From: Lineus longissimus
Taxonomy: Eukaryota > Nemertea > Pilidiophora > Heteronemertea > Lineidae
NCBI RefSeq assembly: GCF_910592395.1
Contig: NC_088312.1
Span: forward strand, 620,001-684,000
Direction of reading: 5' to 3'
Length of the DNA: 64,000 nucleotides
Shown: piece after piece, positions 21,695 through 34,031 of the stretch
How the letters are laid out: every line of letters starts with the position of its first letter
Numbering within the stretch: the first letter of the stretch is position 1
Translations under genes and position numbers: made by a program
Notes under the pieces: model-generated
Told to the model about the DNA's origin: nothing
The model's input: the letters and a program-made list of their open reading frames with translations, nothing else
The model's database searches: none

Positions 21695-24600
21695 ATGACT
21701 GCCATCTCATACAGAGCGGTGGTGGTAGGAGCGGGCCCCGCTGGATGTTATGCTGCTCTTGCACTGCTCAAGACTGGAGCCTTCAACGATGTTCATGTGT
21801 TTGAGAAGCGACCACGAAATATCTCCCAAGAGAAGGGACGTAACATCAACATAACATTATGCAAGCGGGGTATGTTATTTGAAAACAATACAAAACACAA
21901 TTTGTCTCTAAACAGTACATCGGGGCAGCAGTTGGTCTTCCTCAAGTAGATCTAAAGCTTCAACGTGAAATGTCTCCACTTGAACTGATAATAAAGAACT
22001 ATGCATGGCGCCAAATTCGATTATCAGAACTTGAACCTAATTCTCCGCATTTTATGTTAATCTATTTTATGGTTTGATACATTTTTTCAAAAACAGGTGT
22101 ATGTTATTCTATTTTATGGTTTGATACATTTTTTCAAAAACAGGTGTAGAATGTGTGCGATCCTGTGATATTGATGTTGCTGGTCCCTTGTCAGATCCTG
22201 TGGAAGACAGACCAACCATCCAGGCTGTCCCAATGACTCACTTCAAGCTTCACAGCCAGGATAGCTCTCGGCGTCTTCCTTACAGAGATTGCATTCCTGG
22301 AGGCATTTCCCTAGAGTCCTTGGGCTGTGGTCGTTCAGTTGATGGATCATCACTGCCATCCATCAATTCCGTTCGTCGGAATGAGCTATACTATGTCTTA
22401 GTTGATTCTTGTGAGAAAGCAGGTGGGTCTGTAATACTGTGACATGTAACAGTTAAGAATGAATATGACAGTTGCATGATGACAGGACAATGTCACAACC
22501 AGGTTTCAATAGGACAACCTGTCATCATTAAAGTCAAGGCCTGGATTTCATCAACATTACTTGTTTTCAGACTGATCTTACTTTCCTAGTTGAACAATAA
22601 ACGATGTGTTCTGAAGTCCGGTGTGATATATATGATTTCAAAGGTAATTTTGTGCACAATTGGCCTGTAACTCGTACGTATATCTGTCATTGACCTCAAA
22701 TCCCTTCTGTTGCCAGAGCTGGTCACATATGTCTTTTTGGTTAATTTCAGGTGTCCAGTTCCATTTTGAACATGAATACAGGTCGTTGGAGCTAATACCA
22801 GAAGCTGATCGCTCTGACAAGATAAACCTTTATAGGGTCAATTTTGTATCTCAGGATGATCGCAAGATTTCCATGATGGCAGTGATTGTGGTTGGTGCTG
22901 ACGGTGTGCATTCCCAAGTGGCACGTTTCGTCACACCAGATCAGCAAGTCACCGAATATGACAAGAATATTAGTGTTGAGAGTCTGTTAAATGAACACAG
23001 GGACACACAGATTTTAGAGAACAGTCCATTTGGTTATCGAGAGCTCTCTGTGCCTGATGAATCACTGAAGAAAGGTCTTGAAATGGACACATTTCATATT
23101 TGGTCCAATGAACAGATGATTGTTCTTGGCTTGCCATCTTCTGACGGAAGCATGACTGTCGGTGTTTATGGACCGACAGAGAAAATGAAGTCTTTGAGTT
23201 GCCAGGAACTAATCGTTGAAGTTGTTCGAGAGTTCCCTCAACTTGGACCCTGTCTTACTTCTTTACCTGCTGGTGAGATTGAGCGTGATAGCTATAGAAT
23301 TGGTAGCCTGCAAACATTGATCAACCCCAACCTTGTCAGAGACGGAGTTGTCCTTGTAGGGGATGCTGCGCATGCCATGTTGCCCTTCCTTGGACAAGGG
23401 CTCAACTCGGGACTGGAGGACACAAAGATATTCCTCAATCATATCTCAGAATGGACCAATAAGTGTAAGTAGAGGCTGTACTGTTAAAGAAGGAGTACAT
23501 CCTTCGCATGATTTCATATCTAAATACCATTTTGGGTGAAGTTGGCCAAGACTTCCTGATCTGTATCAAAGTTAGCACTAAACATACACATACCTACCAA
23601 ATAGATTGTCCATTATTTTCCAGCCCTTCATGAAAGGTCTAGTGTGGGATGTTTGTATTCTCTCATGAGTGAGTTCAACGCGACCCGTAAAGCTGATATC
23701 TATATCATCCAGGAACAGAGTCGCTATGAGCTAGAACGGATGCTCTCCATGAAGAGGTTGGTCGGGAAGGACTTGAATACAGCCTCATTGGCTTTGTCTC
23801 GGTTCTTCTATCTTGCTGGGTTTTCAACTCTGCCGTATGGAGAGGCTTGGAGGAAGTCATTGCCCAAGAATGTCCCAGTTGGTGAGTTTTACTTTTGCCT
23901 TCTCACACACCATCTTCGTTACCAGTCAAACTGAACGGGCATCACACGAAACCGTCATGACGTCTTTCCTTTGGGGTCATGGCATTTCATTATATTAGTC
24001 TGTGATGATATCCAGGACAAAGAATCACTGTATTTATCAATGAAAGTAAACGGCCCAAGGAAGGAAGTAGCCAGCCGGCAGACAGACATTTGATATCACT
24101 GTGCTTGCTTGAGAATTACGTATATTTGAATGCATTCATTTAGGTGCAAGTGTGAAGGAGGGTGAGATACTCGCCCAGGTGGAGTCAGTGAAGACCCTGA
24201 TATCAGTCAAGGCACCCTGTAGTGGTAGAGTGAGTAGGATCAAGGAAAATAGTCATGGAATCCCGGTGTATGAGATCACGCCAAGGAAATTGAGTGGGCC
24301 AGATTCAGCAACAGAGTCGGAACAAGTGACAACACCTGCAGACATCACACCGAAGACCTCAGCTTCTCAGCTTGTCAATCCCGAGTAAGTTCTCGTTTTC
24401 TTTATCAATTGGAAGCTGAACTTTGCTGGGCTGGAATTTACCCAGCCTGTGTCACTTGAGAGAGGTGACATATTGTACAGTCTGTGATCGTACCAGAGAA
24501 CTCCAAAGGCAGACGACCAGTCACATGTTCAACATTTAAAATTATGAGAGGGTAGCCCAAGCCAAAATCTGATATATCCACTAAGTGCCCTGATTCCTGC

Positions 24601-27600
24601 TAACAATCACATTGACAATCCATTGCCTTGTTTTGCTCAGGGGGCCTTTAACAAACTCCTTGTCAGTCTGGGACATTCAGAAGGATGCTGCTCCCTTTGA
24701 ACTGCCTGTGTTCCACGGTGCACTGAAGACAAGGTATATTGGACGATGCCTCTTTTATTCGGAGAAGACTGGCTCAACCATGGATGATGCGAGGCAACTC
24801 TCAGAGAAAGGTATCAACAGTGTAATCATGGTCTCTGGCTTTCTGACCCATCACAGTCTTTCGACAGTTCTAAAACTGAGATTCCTTGCAGCTATGCATC
24901 TACTCATAATCACAGTTGAAATCATTTTCCAAAATGAATATCTAAAGAAGTGAAGACGGGTCTTTTTCTGCGAGCGTGACTATTCATCCTAAGATAATCC
25001 AGGTTGTCTTTCAAGGTTGCATCCACGGCACAATGTGTCTCACAGAGATGATGACAGCAGGAAGAGGGCGCCAGGGGAAGGAATGGTCATCGCCACCAAG
25101 GGGCAATATCTATGTCACAATCGTGTTGAGGATTCGGCCTGATCGAGAGGTATGGTGGTCTGTCTTTCTGCTTGCTCTATCACTTGAGGGTCATCTGGTT
25201 TCAGTTTCTGCCTCCTGCAGTCAACAGTATTGGTGTTGGTCATCTTTCATTAAGGACAATCTAGTCATCAATCTAGCTTGATGTGTTTGAGCTCACTTTT
25301 GAACCATCACTTGCAGTCAAAACCCTGAACCGTTATTCTTCTTCTCCAGAACCACATTAAGAAAGTCCAGTTTGCCACTGCTGTCGCTGTGTGCAATGCT
25401 GTAAGACAAGCTGGGGTGACAGATGCTGTTGTGAAGTGGCCGAATGATATCTGGGTCAGAGGTCACAAGGTCGCGGGGATTTTAGTGGAAGTCTACAGGA
25501 ATGCGGCTATAAAAGGTGAGAAGGGCTTTAGTTATGATCTTTAAGGAGACGGCGAAAAGCCAGCATGATTTTAGGTCCTGGTGAGAGATGAATACCAGCT
25601 AGCGAGTGTCTAGCATTTTGCTTATCGCCAAAAGTGTATTGAATGGCTCATATTGCAAGCTCAGTGGTGTTTTGAGGGGCAGCCTGTCTCGGTGATAACA
25701 TGGACCTAATTTAGCTGAGCTTGTATTCTTCATGATTTCAGATGAGGCGTCAGGTTCTACAGCAATATTGGTTGGATGTGGCATCAACGTGAATGACAGT
25801 CCTCGTCTCAACAAGAACCTGCGTGAGAATGCCACCAGTGTTTCAGATGAACTTGGTCACAAGGCATCTAGAGAGGTAATCTTGGCCAACATCTGTAATC
25901 ACCTTGAGCAGCAATGTGACCTTGACATGGAGGACATACTGGAAACACTCCACAGCCTGCATTTATGGTCGCCTGGTTCCTGTGTGCAGATTATACCAAA
26001 AGATGGCACCGCTTATCAAGGAGTTTTCAAGACTGTGGAGAATGATGGAACACTCAAGATCACAGGTACAGTCGCAGACCAGTAGAGCAAGCACATCCTT
26101 TACAGTGTGACTTTGAGATCAATTAAGTAACATGTATACTTAACACAAACTAAGATAGTCATATAACCTGGGGAACGCCCCATGTGCCACCTAGGGCACG
26201 AAGGGTCCTAAGTAAGTAAGTAAAGATAGTCATGGCACAGTCATACCATCAGACAATCAGTACCAGTATATTGATTTGTGGCATTCCAGCAAATGGTCAT
26301 GTCAAAATTAAGATTATTCATAACTTCTTGGGGACACCAAGAGGTAAACCAGAATCAGCCACAACCTGGTTGCTGCTCAGTAATCTACGTGTCTTATCTC
26401 CAGATGAAGATGGGCAGACCAAACACCTCTCTGATCTCAGCCTGTCCGTGCGCCCGTTGCCAATGTCTATTATCTATGTTTACAATGGACTTGGATGCAG
26501 TAAACAGAGTCTACATATGCTCTTCACCAGCCTGAAGATGTTGGTGGACACCTCCAAGTATTCGGTCCAGAAGATCAGCCCAGATGAACTTATCAAAGGT
26601 ATCTCATCAACTTTCACACTTCAAGACTGATTCAAAAGAGATTACAAATTTGTTTTTAAACCCTTTTATCCTTGTCTCACCACACCACTGTTGGTTGTTC
26701 CATTGTCTCACTATGCGACTTTTGGATGTCCTATTCCCCGTTGTCTATCCAGCCTGCTTGCTGTCCCTTCACTTGTCACTTCCTTATTTTCTAGGCTCTT
26801 GGACAGAAAATGCTGCTCTGATTGCCTTTGGAGGAGGATTTGATCGTGGGTACATCGACTCACTGGGAGAGACAGGTCTCGCTGTGGTCAGGAAGTACGT
26901 AGAGGACGGAGGACGCTACCTCGGCATCTGTGCCGGGGGATACTTTGGCTGCGCAGTGATTGAGTTTGACCGAGGTGGAGAGTTGGAGGTCTGTGGTCCA
27001 CGAGATCTTGGTTTCTTCCCAGGTATGTTTCAATGGTTTGTTTCTTTGTTTCTGGTATGTGCTGATCCCATTGTAGCAAGCATCAATTGTCTCTATTATT
27101 AATAATGGCCATCCCAGTTTTGGCAGACATGAGAGGTACAAGTCTTTTCGCATTAGTGACTTCAGCAAAGTGTGTGTAGCATTGCAACCTTTTGTTTTCC
27201 AGGCAAATGTACTGGTCCTGTATTTCCCGGCTTCATGTATAACAGCGAAGAAGGCGCCCATGCGGCAGAAATCACTTGGATGTCGCCAAGCAATGAGAAA
27301 ACACTCCATATGTATTTCAATGGTGGAGGTGCATTTGTCCTGCCAGCCAGGAGAGACAACAATGGCAATGACATAGAAGTCATTGCCACATATGCCTCCG
27401 TCCCTAAGAATCCCGCTGCTGTTGTGAAATGTAAAGTTGGTGCAGGCGTAGCAGTACTGAGTGGCGTCCATTTTGAATATTTGCCCCAGGATCTGGATGT
27501 GGAGTCACATCACAAGGATATTGACCTTAAGCTGCTGGCTAGTCAGGAGGCATGCCTAAAGTGCTTCAAGTCTGCGCTGGATAATCTTTCAATCATCTAA
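21695..27600 (+). CDS. Predicted fusion: KMO-like FAD monooxygenase, lipoyl-like domain, biotin ligase, BPL_N (1093 aa)
   Basis: Exons: 21695-21869, 22144-22422, 22751-23464, 23624-23881, 24144-24384, 24641-24810, 25016-25149, 25350-25515, 25742-26065, 26404-26598, 26795-27022, 27203-27600. All are GT-AG and in phase, totalling 3282 bases (1093 aa plus stop). Residues 1-~470 are a kynurenine-3-monooxygenase-like flavoprotein with VVVGAGPAG, GRNINITL, GADGVHSQVAR and GDAAHAMLPFLGQGLNSGLE. Residues ~470-525 look like a lipoyl/H-protein domain (VGASVKEGEILAQVESVKT, then APCSGRVSRIKEN). Residues ~575-840 are a BirA/HLCS catalytic core: EKTGSTMDDA, GRGRQGKEW, KWPNDIW, AGILVE, GCGINVND. Residues 841-1093 are BPL_N: MSIIYVYNG, AFGGGFDRGY, GICAGGYFG, FNGGGAFV. 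Continuity between the monooxygenase and the ligase is inferred from splice phase. Separate transcripts remain possible. Confidence 0.8.
22054..22146. repeat. Tandem duplication of a splice acceptor
   Basis: A 47-base segment containing ctattttatggtttgataca and ending caaaaacaggtgta occurs twice in tandem, with acceptors at 22096/22097 and 22143/22144. The second gives the in-frame exon 2. The first would shift the frame and meet a TAG at the second copy. Confidence 0.8.
24144..24384 (+). CDS. Exon 5 of the fusion gene: H-protein/lipoyl-like module
   Basis: This phase-1 exon holds GASVKEGEILAQVESVKT and then APCSGRVSRIKEN. The ESVK(A/T) motif is that of the glycine-cleavage H protein, where the lysine carries lipoate. 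Biotin carriers instead have (A/V)MKM. The first strands of the fold would have to come from the end of the preceding exon (YGEAWRKSLPKNVPV) and fit poorly, so the domain may be shortened. The remaining ~30 residues are a low-complexity Ser/Thr/Pro linker. The exon ends ga|gtaagt; reading through the donor would give an immediate TAA stop. Confidence 0.6.
26404..26598 (+). CDS. Exon 10 of the fusion gene: BPL_C/BPL_N junction
   Basis: One uninterrupted exon starts with DEDGQTKHLSDLSLSVR, which fits the last strand of the biotin-ligase C-terminal domain (usually ending ..ISLR). Three residues later it continues with MSIIYVYNGLGCSKQ, the start of the BPL_N domain of yeast Bpl1-type ligases. The order catalytic-then-BPL_N is therefore read directly from one exon. 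The acceptor is tctccag at 26403 and the donor is aag|gtatct at 26599. Confidence 0.8.
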
Positions 27601-27874
27601 CAAAATACTATAATATGTTGCTATTATACAAACGACAGACAATAGACTCATTTGGAACAATGGTTTGAGTGAGGAAAGTGAACTGAATCTGGCCTATCTG
27701 GTTAGTGGTTCATTGTCAATGCCAATAGTTTGGTGATCCTTGACTTTATACTGAGGCAGGATGTAAGAACACTTCAGTCTCCAAACTATTTTTCTGATTT
27801 ACATGTAAAACTGGTGCCAGGATTCTTCGAATGAGAGTGGTGCTGATGCTGTGATTTCATTGATGTGAATGTGG

Positions 27875-27880
27875 AATAAA
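27875..27880 (+). terminator. Poly(A) signal of the fusion gene
   Basis: AATAAA lies 275 bases after the stop codon at 27600 and is followed by a GT-rich stretch (gtgtttgtgtcc). No AATAAA was noticed in the introns between the monooxygenase and ligase parts, which favours a single transcript. Confidence 0.65.
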
Positions 27881-29555
27881 ATTATATCAATTTTGAAAGT
27901 GTTTGTGTCCTTTCTGTTCACAGATAAATGATTATTTATCAGAGAGATACCTTGTGGAGCAGGCCGTCATGGCTGGTCAGTGGTTAGGCCTACCCAAGCA
28001 ATGGCAGTATGTTGCCTTATATACTGAAGTACACTGTGTCATTAATGTTATGATTTCCCGCAGCCTGGGTCGGGGATCACCAATAATTGTAGAAGGTGAC
28101 CAATCCATGATTGGGTGATGATCACAGTAGCACGGTATATCCACAGGAGATGTGTCCCCAGGTCTCAGTCACGGACGAAGAGCACCCTTTCAAGTATTCA
28201 GGAGCGCCGGTTTTGACACCCCCTTCAAAAAATCTTATATAATAAGATGTGAGCACAATGTCCTGAAAAGAACAAATGAGCGCAACATCACGTCTTGTCT
28301 GTCGTAACGGAAGAGGTCGCTGGGTAAGTTGTAATAATAGGTGTTTCTCAAGTCTAGTTTGGTTAACATTTCATACTAATCAATACAGGTTTTGTGTCTT
28401 AAACAAAGTTATCCTATAGATATTATCCCCTAAGTTCAGCTAAATATAGAAACATATACTTGGTGCATAATCTTATGTATGTTGTTCCTTTTATTATGAA
28501 CTGCACAAAGTTAGAAATCGTTAAAAATAACATTTTCCTGAAGTAAGCATCAGCCATACCGGAAGATTTTGTGGAATTTGGCGCTCCATATGGAATTAAC
28601 CAATTAACGAAAACTTTAACCAATCAGGAAAGTGGGATATGAAAATAAAGTTAGCGTGAAGAGATTTTTGTAAACTACCACTTCATTCTATTTTTGATAA
28701 GTTTCATTGAAATGTATCGCGCTAATGATTGAGATCGAATACATGCGTCTTATTGCAAAACGGTTATTTACGATGCAGAGATTGGCGACGCAAAATTATC
28801 ATTTCCTACTTCCCTTTCGAGTCTTCTACCTGCGCAATCAAGGTGCGCTGAAGAATCTGTTATGGCCTCCAAAACATAGGAAACCACCTCCAAACAATCA
28901 ATGTTTTCAGGCAAAATAACAGATGTCTGCCCATAATAACGGGGCAGACTTCGTCCCCAATATCGAGGTACTTGTTCTGAACTATGACTGATGTTAAGTA
29001 GCCCCGGATATTGGAATGTGAAGGGAGGAAATGTCTTGTTTCGGTTCTTCCTTGACTGAACTTGACCTGACTGAGTGCACTCCGTGTAGTATACTGTATA
29101 TTTTGCATACACATTACAATAGAGGCCCTCGCACCAGGCGGAGGAAGCCACTGAAGGCCACAACAAACAAAAGACCGCATGGTCGCACACCACATGATCT
29201 TTTTTTTGTTGTGCCAATGTCTTCACGGTAAAAAGATACCTGACAATGGCTCGAGAGGTGCGGGCCCCATTCATTGTGTAAACGTACTCACTACTGTCGC
29301 CGCTTTCGGGCCAATTTCTTAAGTACTACAAGTGTCGTATCGGAGTGCGTGCGGGTTTGTTGACGTTTCAGTCAATGCCAGCGCCAGTGCATGTGGTGGA
29401 CCTCAATGTCTTCCTCTGTCTGACTGATGCGATGTCAACTTATGTTGGCCAGCTGATCTGTAGTTCACTCCATTGCCTGTGAAAGAATATGTGCCAGTTG
29501 TTCTAGTTATGAACTACTAGCCAAGACTAAATGTAAGCTGATATCTTGTTTTCAG
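27881..29555. other. Intergenic region; probable promoter and 5' exon(s) of gene A
   Basis: No coding exon recognised. Gene A begins at an acceptor (ttttcag) ending 29555, so at least one noncoding first exon should lie in this stretch or just upstream. Confidence 0.4.
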
Positions 29556-31739
29556 GTCACAGAGAAGAGTTCGTGGGGCGGTCTTGTCCAAACCTGCCAA
29601 CTATGGAAGAGGACACCCATGATGATTATGGCCCCCAGGATGACATAATGAAAGCCATGCAGTCTGAGCTTCAAATGAAAGGGGTCCTCATGTCGAAGGC
29701 CTGGGCAGATCTGTTCGGACTTTTTACAAAATATCAGGGGGAACTTATCAAAAGGGAGCACCAACTTGCTGTGGCGCAAAAAGAAATCATTGCAAAAGAA
29801 CGACATTTCAAATCACACGATGAGAAATTCTTTAAAGATAGCGATCTTGCTTTAATTCAGAGTGAATCGATTGACAAAACACATCAGATTAGTAATTTAG
29901 AGACGGACATACGTTTGAAAGATGATCTTCTGGAGAAGGCCAAGAATGAGATCAGTGTGAAGGAGGAACAACTGTTTAAAGCTCAGGTTGACCTGAAGCG
30001 CCTTCAGTACGACATGGCTACCAAGCAGGAACAGTTATTGGCGAAAGATCGGTTGATATCGCGCATGCAAGATGAGATGGCGAAGGAATCGGCCGAACTG
30101 ATGGTCCAGATTTATCAGCTGCGGGAAGCGCTGAAGGAGGAGAAGATGTCACACGACAGGACGCGGGCAACAAGTGAAAACTTTCTCAAGAATTTGCAGG
30201 TAAGTCATCTTCTGTGTTCAATATCACATCTCAAACTCTGAATCTTGTAGCAGTCTCTAAACTTTTCTGTTCAGTAAGTGAATAAGTAGTGTTGTGCGAG
30301 TCTTGAGCAAAGATGAACACAGTGGATGTTTACATACAGGCCCCAGCAGCAGTGTTATTGAACCTGCAAGATGGCTTCATGGATAAGAATTGTCTGTGCT
30401 GTCAATAAGTGTTCTGCTTGCTTGTTGCACTGCAGTCATGGTCGAAATATTCCTTTTGTTTCTTTAAAGATTTTAGATTACTCTATTTGTATTGCATGTA
30501 TCTTTCTATTCTTTGTAGAATGCCAAGCAGAATGAGCCTACTTGTAGATACGAGCCACCCTGCCGTGATACAGAAACCCCTTCTGAGAACACCAGTTCAT
30601 CAAACTCAGGGGCTGTGATCATTGAGGAGCGTGTCGAAGAGAAGGAGACACGTAAAGTCTCTATGCCTGAGTTTAATGAATCAGGGGTAGGTAGGGTGCC
30701 CAAGATTCGGCACTTCATGGCCCGAGATAGACACAGTCCACCTCGGCGTGATACAAGCCCTCAGTCACATGAAAGGCAGCATATGCAGCAGCCCCCACAA
30801 CAAGAGCAAGCAGTTCAGCGGGTGAACGTCCGACCAATGAACTGTGTCACATCTTCAGAAAGTGATGTGAAACCTGATTTGTTTGTGTTGCAGCGTCAGT
30901 GGCGCGGCACTGAAAATAAGGTGGGACTTGATTTAAGCTTGGCTCAGAAGCTGCCAAACAGTCATGCAATGGTTGAGAAGGACCACAGCCGTCTGGGTTT
31001 AACATGGACTACATGTTCAAACTCAAATGTTGTGGAAAACATCATTCAGTCCTTCACGTTAGAGCCCGACAGAATGCCAAACTCGTCAGCAAATTTGAAT
31101 AATAATTATTCTCCGCCTGAAGTGCATTACTCATCTGCAGTCATTGATCATGTCGATAGGCAGCCTGTCTTCCCGGGTCTGATACAATCTGGGACACGGC
31201 CGACCATTGAAATCAGTGATCGCTCCAAAAGCGAGTCTAGCAGCAACCAAGAAGAAGGTTTACAGACGTCGAGCTCGAACCAAGACGGTACATCACCGCC
31301 AGTGTGTGTCCCTTGCAAGAAGGTCTTCTTCAACGAGATCAGCTATCGTAAACATCTCAAGAACAGCCATGACCGGCGGTTCAAGTGTGAGGAGTGTGGA
31401 AAGAGCTTTGGTACGCGTATCTACCTGCAGATTCATCTGAGGACACACACTGGAGAGAAGCCATACAAGTGTAAGGATTGTAAGAAGAGGTTCTCCGTTC
31501 AGTCGTCACTGCTCAGGCATATCCGCATCCACACTGGTGAAAAGCCCTACAAGTGTGAGCAGTGTGGCTGGGCGTTCGCTGTCCGCTCCAACCTCATTCA
31601 GCATATCCGAACCCATAGTGGAGAGCGCCCTTACCAGTGCCAGTACTGTATGGTCAGGTTCACGCGACAGAATAGCCTGCAGAAACACATTGTGATGACG
31701 CATAGCAAGGAGGTCGCCAACAACCCAAAGTCACACTGA
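29556..31739 (+). CDS. Zinc-finger gene A: N-terminal block, coiled coil, five C2H2 fingers (605 aa)
   Basis: Exon 29556-30199 starts at an acceptor; the first ATG is at 29603 (MEEDTHDDYG), and the donor is cag|gtaagt. Exon 30519-31739 joins in phase 0 and ends at the stop codon. Residues ~15-55 carry the block shared with genes B and C (KGVLMSKAWADLFGLF, TKYQGELIKREHQL). Residues ~55-195 are heptad-rich coiled coil (KDRLISRMQDEMAKES). The middle is Ser/Pro-rich. Five fingers follow at about 461-595: CVPC, CEEC, CKDC, CEQC and CQYC types, with THTGEKPYKC-like linkers between fingers 2 and 5. Probably a DNA-binding nuclear protein that multimerises through the coiled coil. It is not assignable to a named vertebrate orthologue. 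Confidence 0.88.
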
Positions 31740-33283
31740 GGAAGGTCAGCACGGTCACCTTACAGTTGTTCAAAACCAAGGAAGTCACCAGCGAGGGCGA
31801 GGTGTTAACTGACGAAGGAGACTTACTTGTTTTGATCAACTGGGCCGAGGAGGTCAAAGCCTGACAGATAGAGCGTTGCTTTATCATATCCAGTTGCTAC
31901 ATGCAGATTCCCCATTTATCATGTTCTTGTCCATAATTCTCGACTTATATACCTCAGAAATTGTTTGTGTAGCAATGATGTTGTTTTGATTCTTCTGCAT
32001 TTGTAATTGATAATTGTGCCAATATTTTTTTCTGAGATGAGACGCTTCGGCACCTCAGGCTTCAGCTTGTTCCAAAAACACAAGACAGAAAGTTTATTTT
32101 CCCCAAAAAGTTTTTGCTCCGAAAGATAACTTTGCCAAGATTTGCCACACAGTTAAGTCTCATCTCTGTCATTCTTTCAACCGAGGCGATTCACTGACCT
32201 CAATGACACCATGAAACGGAAGTGGAAGGCAGGTCAGTTGGGTTGGCAAAACGGCCACAGAGTTTCTGGTATTCAGATTATAACCATAGCTTCTGTTTAC
32301 CAGCTTGAATAGCTTTGTTAAATTCCATTCACCGGTGAAGTCTCCAAAAGGCAGTTATCTAAAACCAAAAGCACTTTCTGTGCTGGAGTATTTTGAAATC
32401 CACACCAATGGTCCCAGTTTTGTTTTAAAAGATTTACAAAAACCTCTTGATCTACAAACCTAGTTATTGTAAGTATGTAACATTCCAGTGATAATAGCAG
32501 ACTTTGAAGTGTATGCATTAGTGAGCATTATAAAAAAACATGGCCGATCAAAATATTTACAGAATATGAATTCAGGTTACTTTTGCTTTTTGAAAACATT
32601 CACGATCCTCATATTGAACATTTTGTTGGTGACCATTGGTGTTGTAGCAGGCAGCATAACGTTTCATTACTTACTACTTAAAGACTTGTGTGCACCATAT
32701 AAGATGTATACAGTCTCCTACCTCCTGGAAGTACACCAGTTTGAACTTGTTTACCATCAATTCAGTTCAAGCTTGTGAATTTCTGGTTTAATAAACCGGT
32801 TTACTGGCGTGAATGTCTTATATTTGAATGTGCTAATACTATACTTGTTTATTTTAGTGAAACACTAAAAAGTGAAAGTGTGACGAGAGGTGTGAATCTA
32901 GTGTCCTCTTTTTTGGTATAGAACAGGGTTAAGTTTGCCATACCTAATCAAAGGGCCTACCCACAGGTGTCCATCCAGCACCTCTGACAGGATTGGAGGC
33001 CGACGTCTCGTCAGTGAATACTTGGCCCAAAAGGACCCTAGTTTTACACCTCTCCCTCTCTACCGGTACCCGGTAATTGTTATCTTGTTGTACATAGCGT
33101 TTAATTATTGGCATTGGTTTATTATTGTTTTAATCGTAAATATTGAGTTCATGGGATGCTAGCGAGGACGGTTTTTCTCTTTGGTTTATATTCGGTTGGG
33201 CATTACATGTTTGATTTTACTGTGTTGTTTTATCATGTGTCACGTTCTGGCTCTTGAAACATTCCAAAATCACAAAACAACTT
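31740..33283. other. Probable 3' UTR of gene A with AATAAA at 32790-32795
   Basis: No coding exon recognised. AATAAA at 32790-32795 is the first clear poly(A) signal after the stop codon. Further AATAAA copies at 36244-36249 and 39062-39067 would allow a much longer UTR. Confidence 0.45.
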
Positions 33284-34031
33284 GAAGATCTAGATGTTTG
33301 TACAGTGGCCAGATCAGAATACATGCCACTGGCTGCCAGTGTGGGTGGCATGAAGATCTAGATGTTTGTACGGTGGTCAGATCAGAATACATGCCACTGG
33401 CTGCCAGTGTGGGTGGCATGAAGATCTAGATGTTTGTACGGTGGTCAGATCAGAATACATGCCACTGGCTGCCAGTGTGGGTGGCATGAAGATCTAGATG
33501 TTTGTACGGTGGTCAGATCAGAATACATGCCACTGGCTGCCAGTGTGGGTGGCATGAAGATCTAGATGTTTGTACGGTGGTCAGATCAGAATACATGCCA
33601 CTGGCTGCCAGTGTGGGTGGCATGAAGATCTAGATGTTTGTACAGTGGCCAGATCAGAATACATGCCACTGGCTGCCAGTGTGGGTGGCATGAAGATCTA
33701 GATGTTTGTACGGTGGTCAGATCAGAATACATGCCACTGGCTGCCAGTGTGGGTGGCATGAAGATCTAGATGTTTGTACGGTGGTCAGATCAGAATACAT
33801 GCCACTGGCTGCCAGTGTGGGTGGCATGAAGATCTAGATGTTTGTACGGTGGTCAGATCAGAATACATGCCACTGGCTGCCAGTGTGGGTGGCATGAAGA
33901 TCTAGATGTTTGTACGGTGGTCAGATCAGAATACATGCCACTGGCTGCCAGTGTGGGTGGCATGAAGATCTAGATGTTTGTACGGTGGTCAGATCAGAAT
34001 ACATGCCACTGGCTGCCAGTGTGGATGGCAT
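33284..34031. repeat. 68-bp minisatellite, 11 copies
   Basis: Eleven near-identical copies of a 68-base unit containing agatctagatgtttgtacgg and later catgccactggctgccagtg. Two copies carry cagtggcc instead of cggtggtc, about five units apart, which hints at block duplication. The sequence is unrelated to the 68-base family at 58.8-60.6 kb. Confidence 0.95.

Noticed and set aside
24386..24388. TAA that would end the monooxygenase-lipoyl part as a separate gene
   Set aside because: It is part of a consensus donor (ga|gtaagt) whose phase matches the next exon, and no AATAAA follows before the ligase exons. It remains the main alternative if cDNA disagrees.
26066..26085. Stop codon ending the ligase before BPL_N
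   Set aside because: The ligase C-terminal domain is incomplete there, and its missing strand is found in the next exon in the right phase.
26860..27471. 203-codon minus-strand frame
   Set aside because: Antisense shadow of the BPL_N exons, crossing an intron.
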